A stretch of DNA of 39,361 nucleotides from Planctomycetota bacterium (GTDB taxonomy: Bacteria > Planctomycetota > Phycisphaerae > UBA1845): assembly GCA_024278775.1 (NCBI GenBank), contig JAJRSP010000176.1, positions 1 through 39,361 of the forward strand, in the 5' to 3' direction. A program made the translations under genes and the position numbers. Shown here piece by piece: positions 8,223 to 15,728 of this stretch (positions within the stretch are counted from its first letter, which is position 1; every line of letters begins with the position of its first letter). The notes beneath the pieces are model-generated. The model was given only the letters and a program-made list of their open reading frames with translations. It did not search any database and was not told the origin of the DNA.

Positions 8223-10889
8223 ATGGTCCGCGCTGGTTGTGTGATCGCATTGGCAACGGGTGCGCTGCTGCTACCGCTTAGCACCGTTTCGTACGGCGTC
8301 ATGCCAAGCGTGGCTACCGGGGGCTGCACCGATAACAGCAACTGCGACGATGGTTTGGCCTGTACGAATGACATCTGCGCCTTCAACACGTGCACCCACG
8401 TCCCCATACCTGGTTGTGTGGCGTGTGAACCCACCTTCGATTGTGTGCCGGTAGACCTCGTATTCATCATGGATACGTCTGGATCGATGCGCGACGAGGC
8501 CATCGCCCTGTGCGGGCAGATCGCCGATGTCATCGCTCAGCTTGAAGCCATCGGCGCAACCGTCACACCAACGATTCTCGGTATCACGAACTCGGGTGAC
8601 ATTTCTTTCACCTGTTTGGAAAATGATGTCGTGTCACTGCTCGGCACCAGCGTACCCGGAGCCTTGGATACCTGCGCGTTTCCCAACGGTGCGTCATCGT
8701 TCGAATCATGGGGACCGGCAACCGCCATGGTGGCTGCCCGCTTCCCTTGGACACCGGGCTCGACCAAGCTCATAGTCCCGCTGGCCGACGAAGGCCCCTG
8801 CAACGGCAGTCGTCCCGATGGTTGTAATGACCCTGGTGATGATCGCGACAGCATAACGAACGCGGGCGTCGTCGCGGCCGCCAACGGCGCGATCGTTTCT
8901 CCCGTTACCGGTACGGGTTCGGATTTATGTGTCACGACTCTTGCAGATGCGTTAGCGGCCGCGACGGGCGGCACCGCCGTTCGAACCAGTGATGCGGCCT
9001 TGGATATGGCCGCGGCGATCTCCCAGATTGTGTTGGCCACCTGCGTACCGAACCCGAGTTGCGACGACGGAAGCGTGTGTACCGATCAGGACACCTGCAT
9101 CGACGGCGTATGCACGGGCACGCCGAATTATGACCCGGTCACGTCCTGCTGCGATCCACTGCTTGGGAATGTGGTATCAATTGACGATGGGAATGCCTGC
9201 ACCGATGACCTGTGCGACGTCGAAACGGGCACGGTCACTCACTCCCCCTCTGACACCAGCGTCACCTGCCACGACGGCCAGATTTGTACGGCCAACGACA
9301 CCTGTGATGGCGCAGGGGGGTGTGTGGGCATCGACATCAACACCATCTCGTGCAACTCCGCCGCGGACTGTTTCGGTGCCTCATGCGACACGAATGCGGG
9401 ACATTGCGTCTGTGCGGCCATTCCCACGCTGTGTCTCAACGCCCTGATGCCCTCGCCCACCCAATCGTGCTTTACCTCGGGTGACACGGTAACCTTTGAC
9501 ATCGAACTCGGATTCAGCACCAACGTCATCGCCGGTACGGACCTGTTCTTTCACTATGATCCAACGGTTCTGGCCTTTCAGTCAATCATCCCCGGCAGTT
9601 ATGTAGACCCGACATCGCCGTACGAACTGGAACTGTTTCGGGAAATCAACGAAACCGCCGGCACCGTGTTCTACTCCGTCGGCATCAACCTGGGTGGCTC
9701 CGGAAGTCAGGGTCCCACGACGCTGGCCCGCGTCCAGTTTACAGCCCTGGGGGCGTGCCAATCCGACCAGCTCTGTTGGCTTGACGGTAATCCGAAGCGT
9801 ACCACCCTCTCGGATATGTCGGGGCAAGTCGTGCCGTTTGAGCCATGCTGTTCGGTTGAGTTTTTCATCAACTCCTCCGCATCAACGATCTCGTGCCCCA
9901 ACAGCGCGCTGCTCATGGCCGACCCGGGTTCCTCCGGCCCCACGCTAACCTGGAACGCCCCCACCGCCTCCAGTGATTGCCAGGGGGCGATCGACGTGAG
10001 TTGTACGGCGACCCACTCCGCGGGAGTGGACATCAACCATTTGATCAATGGGGGTGGCCTTTTTCCGGTCGGCACTTCGGAGTTCTCTTGTACGTCTGTG
10101 GACGCCTGCGGTACCTCGAATAGCTGCTCGTGGACGATTGATGTGGAAGAGACAACACTCGTCGAAGTGGATCTCGAATTGTCACCGGCGATGAACTCCG
10201 GACAGGATGGAACGACGCTTGATCGCTGTATCGAATTTGAACTATACTCCAACTGCTTGGAGGCTCCGTTCGTAGTCTCTCAAACGGTCCATTTTGGCCC
10301 GCCGTTCAACCTACAGGGACACGCCGATGGGGTACTGTTTGAGGTTCCACCAGGCGATTATCAGTGCATCTCGGCACGTGACCCGCTGCACACCGTCAAG
10401 TCGGTATCGTCGTTGTCGATTGTAAACGGTCGATACTATGCATCGTTTAGTGGTGATCCGTTTTTTGGTGGCAATTGGCTTGTGAGCGGCAACCTGGATG
10501 GTAACAACACAATCGATGTACTTGATTTCGGGGTCTTCGTGGATTATTACTTCTCCGCACAGGACGCGGACACGCCCTGCGGTACGACAGGTGTGAACGC
10601 TGACTTCAACGGCGATGCGTTTGTCGATGCGCGAGACTGGCAGTTTATTTCCGATCATCTCGAAACCACGGATATGGTGTCATGCTGTGGCACCACGGCG
10701 GGTGGCACAACGCCGAGCGTGCTCCACATTAGCGTCGATGAGTTATCCACTCTGGGCATGGCCAGACTGCGTATCGCCGACCTCAATCAGGATGGATGGC
10801 TCGACCAGGCGGACATCGAGTGGTTCCGCACCAAAGGCTTCTCCCGCAAGGCTGCAGGCAAAAGACCGCGCGGCATCCGCGGACGTTAA
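8223..10889 (+). CDS. Exported vWA, cohesin-like, HYR and dockerin-like multidomain protein
   Basis: ATG at 8223 has a GGAAGG site about 6 bp upstream and starts a clean signal peptide; ATG 8202 and TTG 8124 are in-frame alternatives. Domains in order: short Cys-rich segment (about 35-75); vWA with MIDAS DTSGS near residue 84 (about 78-280); Cys-rich repeats of 'CDDGSVC' type; a cohesin-like beta domain with 'GTDLFFHYDPTVLAF' (about 400-550); a HYR-like domain (about 553-645); and a dockerin-like end with loops NLDGNNTIDVLD, DFNGDAFVDARD and DLNQDGWLDQAD. The protein is probably secreted or surface-bound. It follows the previous dockerin gene by about 200 bp on the same strand. Carrying both a cohesin-like and dockerin-like module suggests protein-protein assembly; this is inference. 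Confidence 0.8.
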   Translation: MVRAGCVIALATGALLLPLSTVSYGVMPSVATGGCTDNSNCDDGLACTNDICAFNTCTHVPIPGCVACEPTFDCVPVDLVFIMDTSGSMRDEAIALCGQIADVIAQLEAIGATVTPTILGITNSGDISFTCLENDVVSLLGTSVPGALDTCAFPNGASSFESWGPATAMVAARFPWTPGSTKLIVPLADEGPCNGSRPDGCNDPGDDRDSITNAGVVAAANGAIVSPVTGTGSDLCVTTLADALAAATGGTAVRTSDAALDMAAAISQIVLATCVPNPSCDDGSVCTDQDTCIDGVCTGTPNYDPVTSCCDPLLGNVVSIDDGNACTDDLCDVETGTVTHSPSDTSVTCHDGQICTANDTCDGAGGCVGIDINTISCNSAADCFGASCDTNAGHCVCAAIPTLCLNALMPSPTQSCFTSGDTVTFDIELGFSTNVIAGTDLFFHYDPTVLAFQSIIPGSYVDPTSPYELELFREINETAGTVFYSVGINLGGSGSQGPTTLARVQFTALGACQSDQLCWLDGNPKRTTLSDMSGQVVPFEPCCSVEFFINSSASTISCPNSALLMADPGSSGPTLTWNAPTASSDCQGAIDVSCTATHSAGVDINHLINGGGLFPVGTSEFSCTSVDACGTSNSCSWTIDVEETTLVEVDLELSPAMNSGQDGTTLDRCIEFELYSNCLEAPFVVSQTVHFGPPFNLQGHADGVLFEVPPGDYQCISARDPLHTVKSVSSLSIVNGRYYASFSGDPFFGGNWLVSGNLDGNNTIDVLDFGVFVDYYFSAQDADTPCGTTGVNADFNGDAFVDARDWQFISDHLETTDMVSCCGTTAGGTTPSVLHISVDELSTLGMARLRIADLNQDGWLDQADIEWFRTKGFSRKAAGKRPRGIRGR

Positions 10890-10943
10890 CCCGACGGCTG
10901 CACCACGAAAGATATCGGAGGGGAGCGCGCGGGGTCGATGTCC

Positions 10944-12485
10944 CTACTCCCGACGCCAGAGCGTGCCGTCGGGGCGGTCCTCCAGCGTAATTTTCTGCTC
11001 TTGGAGTAGGTCGCGGATCATGTCGGCCGTCGCAAAGTCCTTCTGACTACGTACGTGCTGGCGGACTTTGATCAATACCTGCATCACGGTATCCGCCAGG
11101 CCATCGTCATCCCCCCCCCTTCGTTTCGGCGGAGCCAGGAAAATGCCGGTTAGACGACCCAACGCCACCAGGCGATGAGCGGCGGCGAGTAATTCGACTT
11201 TAAGATCGCTTGAGGAGGTATCCACAGACTCCAGCTTTTCGGATTCAATGAAACGGTTGATGGCCGTGGCACATTCAAAGAGGGCCGCGATCGCAGCACC
11301 GGTGTTGAAATCGTCGTCCATCGCCGTAATGAAGCGGTCCGTCGTCTCAGCGTAGACCCCACTCAACGCCCCTTCGGGCACGGGAGAGGAACCGCTGTCC
11401 GTGGTCGACTCCGGCCGGGTGACGAGCGGCTCAACGGGGATCACCGGCACATTCTCATAGGGAGAGAAGCTCGTGATCCGCTCGACTCGTTCGAAGAGAC
11501 GATGAAAGGTATCCAGGGCTTTTCGTTTGGCGTCCAAGGCCGACTCGGAATACTCGATCGGCGAACGGTAGTGGGTGGACAGCACCAGGAAACGGAGCAA
11601 CTCAGCGGGCACCTCATCGAGCAGGACGTTCAGCGTCATCTTCGCAAGAATGGCTTGCATCTCCGGGTCGGACTTGGATATTTTTTTTGTGTTGAACCGG
11701 GTCAATCCATTATGCATCCAGATGTTCGCGAAGGGCTTACCGGAGGCGGCCTCCGATTGAGCGATCTCGTTTTCGTGGTGTGGGAAAATCAGATCCATAC
11801 CCCCGCCGTGGATATCGAACGTGTCGCCGAGGTAGCGCATGGCCATCACCGAACACTCGATGTGCCAGCCGGGCCGTCCCCGTCCCCACGGCGCGTCAAA
11901 CTTCACGCTCTCCGGCTCGTCATCCTTGGCAGCTTTCCATAGGGCAAAGTCGCCGGGGTTGTGTTTCAGGGAAGATTGAAGATCCCGCTGCCCTTCCTGG
12001 TCGGCGACGTCTCGGTTGGAGAGTTTCCCGTAGCCGTCGTGCTTGGTGACGTCAAAGTAGACGTCGCCGTCTGAGGCATAGGCGACGCCCTTATTAATGA
12101 GCGTCTGAATCATATCGACGATGTCCTTGATGTGCTCCGACACCTTGGGCATTTGGTCGATCCCGACGACATCAAGCCTGGCCAGGCTATCGACATAATC
12201 CTTGGTGACACGCTCCGCCAACTCGGGGACCGTGGTGTGTTGGGCGACGGCTTCGGCGATCAACTTGTCATCTACGTCGGTGATGTTCACCACCCAGTTC
12301 ACATCGTAGCCGCGAAAGGTGAGGTAGCGTTTGACGGCGTCAAAAATGATCGGTCCGACGGCGTGGCCGAGGTGGCTCGGCTTGTAGACGGTCGGCCCGC
12401 AGAGGTAGATGCCGATCTTACCCGGCGTGACCGGATTGAATTCTTCTTTTTTCTTCGTCAGTGTGTTGTAAATCACCAATGCCAT
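10944..12485 (-). CDS. cysS: Cysteinyl-tRNA synthetase
   Basis: Class I aminoacyl-tRNA synthetase that charges tRNA-Cys with cysteine in the cytoplasm. The 513 residues show the family's zinc-site Cys in 'IYLCGPTVY', the HIGH equivalent in 'PSHLGHA', 'GWHIECSVMAM', 'FPHHENEIAQSE' and a KMSKS loop reading KKISKS. Length is slightly above the usual 460 because of a Pro/Ser/Thr-rich insertion (about 345-375) before the anticodon-binding region. The KISKS lysines are encoded across a run of eight A (T8 at 11681-11688 on the plus strand). After the loop the usual LGN is replaced by DPE. It lies downstream of ispF on the same strand, a common bacterial pairing. Confidence 0.96.
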   Translation of the reverse strand: MALVIYNTLTKKKEEFNPVTPGKIGIYLCGPTVYKPSHLGHAVGPIIFDAVKRYLTFRGYDVNWVVNITDVDDKLIAEAVAQHTTVPELAERVTKDYVDSLARLDVVGIDQMPKVSEHIKDIVDMIQTLINKGVAYASDGDVYFDVTKHDGYGKLSNRDVADQEGQRDLQSSLKHNPGDFALWKAAKDDEPESVKFDAPWGRGRPGWHIECSVMAMRYLGDTFDIHGGGMDLIFPHHENEIAQSEAASGKPFANIWMHNGLTRFNTKKISKSDPEMQAILAKMTLNVLLDEVPAELLRFLVLSTHYRSPIEYSESALDAKRKALDTFHRLFERVERITSFSPYENVPVIPVEPLVTRPESTTDSGSSPVPEGALSGVYAETTDRFITAMDDDFNTGAAIAALFECATAINRFIESEKLESVDTSSSDLKVELLAAAHRLVALGRLTGIFLAPPKRRGGDDDGLADTVMQVLIKVRQHVRSQKDFATADMIRDLLQEQKITLEDRPDGTLWRRE

Positions 12486-12510
12486 CAGAGTGTCACCTAC
12501 GAGTTCTCTG

Positions 12511-12530
12511 AGAATCCGATCGCGGATTCT
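12511..12530 (-). promoter_or_regulatory. Hairpin in the cysS leader
   Basis: Perfect 8-bp arms (AGAATCCG/CGGATTCT) around a 4-nt loop lie 26 nt before the cysS ATG, just upstream of its likely ribosome binding site. A second inverted repeat with 7-bp arms (TGACCGG/CCGGTCA) lies at 12582-12605. No run of T follows, so it is not an intrinsic terminator. I see no T-box specifier architecture. The 301-bp ispF-cysS gap (12486-12786) holds nothing else I can support. Confidence 0.45.
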
Positions 12531-12786
12531 GTCCCATACGTTTTGTCGCTACCAGCGCCGCGTAGAACAACGCCTACGGAATGACCGGACTGCCACTACC
12601 GGTCAGGGAGTCGCCAACTCACGCTAACGCTGTGTCACAGCTTAATTAATGGGTGCGGTTCGATCGAGGGTGACACGCCCGAGCCGCAGATGCCGGCATG
12701 AATCCTCAACAAACCGAAGACATGGCCGCGTTTCGCTTGGCCATGCCACCCGGTAACCTACTCACGAGCCACCCGGCCCCCTCAGG

Positions 12787-13281
12787 TCAGTCCGTCGCCC
12801 GGCTTTTCAACAGGGCGACGGCGGAGCAGGCGATGGCGTCGGCCACTCCCAGCGGACCCAGGCCCTCATTCGTCTTGGCCTTGACGCTAACACCGTCCGA
12901 AGAAAGCCCCACCAATGCGGCGATGCTCTCCCCCATCCGCCTTTTGTAAGGCGTCAGCTTCGGTCGCTCCGCGTGAACAATCAAGTCCACGTTCACCGGC
13001 TCGAAACCGGCCACGCGAATTCGGCTCATCGCATCTTTCAATAGCAGGCGGCTGTCGGCATCCTTATATTTTGGGTCGGTGTCCGGAAAAAGATCGCCGA
13101 GGTCCGGCAGACCGGCCGCCCCGAGCAACGCATCGGTCACGGCGTGCAAGACGACGTCCGCATCGCTATGACCCAATAGCCCCTTGGGGTGGTCGATCTC
13201 GATGCCACCAACGACCAGCCGACGCCCTTCCACGAGACGGTGAATGTCGTACCCGATGCCAACTCTTGAGATTTCGGCCAC
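12787..13281 (-). CDS. ispF: 2-C-methyl-D-erythritol 2,4-cyclodiphosphate synthase
   Basis: IspF forms the cyclic diphosphate in the MEP pathway of isoprenoid precursor synthesis and works as a metal-dependent trimer in the cytoplasm. The 164 residues have the usual length and motifs: metal-binding 'GYDIHRL' at the N-terminus, 'GLLGHSDADVVLHAVTDALLGA', 'LGDLFPDTDP', and 'KAKTNEGLG' near the C-terminus. The start is GTG at 13281 with AAAGGA 7 bp upstream. Next gene downstream is cysS. No ispD is fused to it or seen nearby. Confidence 0.96.
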   Translation of the reverse strand: MAEISRVGIGYDIHRLVEGRRLVVGGIEIDHPKGLLGHSDADVVLHAVTDALLGAAGLPDLGDLFPDTDPKYKDADSRLLLKDAMSRIRVAGFEPVNVDLIVHAERPKLTPYKRRMGESIAALVGLSSDGVSVKAKTNEGLGPLGVADAIACSAVALLKSRATD

Positions 13282-13604
13282 GGTGTCATCCTTTCAATGG
13301 CTCGCCCATGTCCCCGGGCTCTGAACTCCCCGGCTTACCGGACCATCCCACAGTCCGATAGTTGGAAACCTGAGAGGTTATGGGGAGCGAGGCGGAGTGG
13401 CAAGGCAACGGAATCGCTCGGGTCCGCAAAGATTACCGGGCGGAGAGCGGATTTCAGGGCCCTCCAAGGAGAATTCGCTCTTGCCATGACACTCATTCCG
13501 GGCCTACAGTAAGTACGTGTTGACGTGCCGGTTCCGCGGCACGCGCGTCGGGGTGTATGCCATTGGGGGGCTCCCGAATCAAAATGCTCGGAGGAGGCAA
13601 CAAC
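13282..13604. other. 323-bp divergent gap between ispF and a lipoprotein gene
   Basis: No gene seen. It contains a small inverted repeat (GTGCCG/CGGCAC) near 13524-13541 and the ribosome binding site GAGGAGG at 13591-13597 for the GTG start at 13605. No convincing promoter pair was found. Confidence 0.5.
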
Positions 13605-15326
13605 GTGAAGCAGCGAGCTTTTAGTCGTATGGAATGGATGGGACTCGTGGCCGGTGTCATCACCACGGTCGTGATGGTAGCGGGGTGTCCGAGTACGACC
13701 CCGCCGGTAACCGATCCGGATCCGGGCCAGACAACGCCTTCGGATGCTGATGGCGACGGCGTCGCCGACGCGGATGACTTGTGCGCGAACACGCCGCCAA
13801 GGACCGTGGTGGATGCGACGGGGTGTCCCAGGACAACCCCACCGGGAAATGACCCGGGTGCGAATCAGCCGGCACCCGACGCAGATGCTGATGGCGACGG
13901 CGTCCCTAACGCGGACGACTTGTGTACGAATACGCCAAGCGGCACCGAAGTGGACGGTACCGGCTGCCCCACCAACGACGGCGGAACGACCAATCCAGAC
14001 TGCGGCAATGGCACCGTCGAGGGCGTCGAAACTTGCGATACCGGCGGGGAGTCGGCTACGTGCGACGGCGACTGCACCGCAGTCGTTTGCGGCGATGGCA
14101 GAATCAACAGAACAGCCGGGGAGGCATGCGACCCCCCTGCAGCAGGCTCATGCAGCGACTCTTGTCAGCTCATCACGAACGGAGGCGGTGGTGGCGGTGG
14201 CGGAGGCGGCGGTTCCACGGATCCAGTTTGTGGCAATGGCACCGTGGAGGGTACCGAAACCTGCGATACCGGCGGAGAGTCGGCCACCTGTGACGGCGAC
14301 TGCACCACAGTCGAGTGCGGTGATGGCACGATCAACACGGCGGCGGGCGAAGCGTGCGAACCGCCAAACACCGACACGTGCAATGCGACCTGTCAGGTCG
14401 TCTCTGCCGGCAGCTTTAACGCGGATGCCTGCGAAAACGCCTCTGTCCTGACAGGTGAGGGGGCGTTTACGTTTGACACCACTTCCGCCACTCAGGACGG
14501 CCCCGGTCATCGCGAGTGCGTCAACGCCGGCGAAGACAACTTCGACGGGGATGTGTGGGCGTGTTGGACGGCACCGTGTACCTCGACGGTGTTTGTGCAG
14601 ACGTGTGGCCTGACGACGGTGGATACCAAACTCGCCGTATACACGGGCTGCGATTGTCCGGTTTCTGACGCGACACTGCTTTCATGCAACGATGACCGCT
14701 GCGACGTACAGTCGATCGCGACGTTTGAGGCACAGGCCGGCCAGCAATACCTCGTTCGCGTGGGCAGTTTCCCGGGTACGAGCTTGGGCACGGGGGCCGT
14801 GTCCATCAGTTGCGGACTCAACACCTGTACGCCGACGGCCGGAGACTGCACGGCCGCCAACGGCTCAGCCGGTTGCAGCGACGTGAGCTGTTGCGAGTCG
14901 GTGTGTGCGATAGACCCGTTCTGCTGCGATACGAACTGGGACAACGTCTGCGTGGATGAGGCGGCCGGTATCTGCTCCGGTTCCTTCTCTGCCTGTGCTC
15001 GCGGTGCGGGAGCCTGCACCGACGGAACCGCAACCAATGGCACACCGGGATGTAGTGATATCGATTGCTGTAACACCATTTGCGCTTCGGACCCGTTCTG
15101 CTGTTTGACCGAGTGGGATAGCGTTTGCGCCGAGCAGGAGGCACAGTTCTGCCACAGCACCTGCGGACCCGGCGCGGGCGACTGCTTCGCGGCTGGGGGC
15201 AACGGGTCACCCGGATGTGAGAAGACGGATTGCTGCGCAGAAGTTTGTGTACGAGATCCCCTGTGCTGTAGCAGCGCGTGGGATGCCGTTTGTGCGGAAG
15301 CCGCAGCGTTGCTCTGCACGCCGTAA
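13605..15326 (+). CDS. Lipoprotein with calcium and Cys-rich repeats and PPC-like domain
   Basis: GTG at 13605 is preceded at 7 bp by GAGGAGG, better than the in-frame ATG at 13557. The signal peptide ends in the lipobox VAGC, so the mature protein should be lipid-anchored. Order of parts: two TSP3-like units ('DADGDGVADADDLC', 'DADGDGVPNADDLC'); two copies of a myxococcal-type Cys repeat ('CGNGTVEG.ETCD' and 'CGDG.IN..AGEAC') joined by an 11-Gly linker; a PPC-like beta domain (about 275-405, 'FTFDTTSATQDGPGH'); and three C-terminal units of about 55 residues with paired Cys ('DPFCC...WD.VC'). The two Cys-repeat copies are nearly identical in DNA, so that duplication is recent. Function unknown; probably surface adhesion or structure. 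Confidence 0.8.
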   Translation: MKQRAFSRMEWMGLVAGVITTVVMVAGCPSTTPPVTDPDPGQTTPSDADGDGVADADDLCANTPPRTVVDATGCPRTTPPGNDPGANQPAPDADADGDGVPNADDLCTNTPSGTEVDGTGCPTNDGGTTNPDCGNGTVEGVETCDTGGESATCDGDCTAVVCGDGRINRTAGEACDPPAAGSCSDSCQLITNGGGGGGGGGGGSTDPVCGNGTVEGTETCDTGGESATCDGDCTTVECGDGTINTAAGEACEPPNTDTCNATCQVVSAGSFNADACENASVLTGEGAFTFDTTSATQDGPGHRECVNAGEDNFDGDVWACWTAPCTSTVFVQTCGLTTVDTKLAVYTGCDCPVSDATLLSCNDDRCDVQSIATFEAQAGQQYLVRVGSFPGTSLGTGAVSISCGLNTCTPTAGDCTAANGSAGCSDVSCCESVCAIDPFCCDTNWDNVCVDEAAGICSGSFSACARGAGACTDGTATNGTPGCSDIDCCNTICASDPFCCLTEWDSVCAEQEAQFCHSTCGPGAGDCFAAGGNGSPGCEKTDCCAEVCVRDPLCCSSAWDAVCAEAAALLCTP

Positions 15327-15728
15327 GAACTCCGCACCGTGTGCGGATTGGGGGATGGCAGTCAAAAACGATTGCCAGATAAAACCGCGGGGGCGTGGCG
15401 CGGCCCCTTCTGGTGCCAGTCTATTGGCACTAGAGGGGTTCGTGTCTATATCGTCGAGGTGACGATCGAAATCGGATCGATTCGCCTCGCTGGCAGGAAA
15501 GGACCAAGATAATCGCCGGCCGTATGTCGACACCCGCAACAACCCATGGTGGCCGAAACGAGATATCGGACACTGGTGGGTCGAGGACGTGTGAAAATGA
15601 CCTCAGCCACCGATGGCACCACTTGCTTTCGGAGTGGAGACCCGCGATAATGAAGTCTTGCGCTTGGGTTCACCATCGAGTCGTTACAACGGCTCGATTA
15701 CCGTAAGTTTTCCTGATGGAGAGAACAG
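15327..15728. other. 402-bp gap with a hairpin and an operator-like palindrome
   Basis: No gene seen. A long imperfect hairpin at 15404-15438 (inner arms GTGCCA/TGGCAC, outer CCCC/GGGG) could end transcription of the upstream lipoprotein gene, although no T-run follows. A near-perfect palindrome lies at 15675-15698. Confidence 0.5.
15675..15698. promoter_or_regulatory. Near-perfect 24-bp palindrome upstream of the TSP3 lipoprotein gene
   Basis: Arms ATCGAGTCGTT and AACGGCTCGAT differ from exact symmetry at one position and are separated by 2 bp. It ends 30 bp before the ATG at 15729, a position suited to an operator. The tiny spacer argues against an RNA hairpin. The cognate regulator is unknown. 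Confidence 0.4.
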
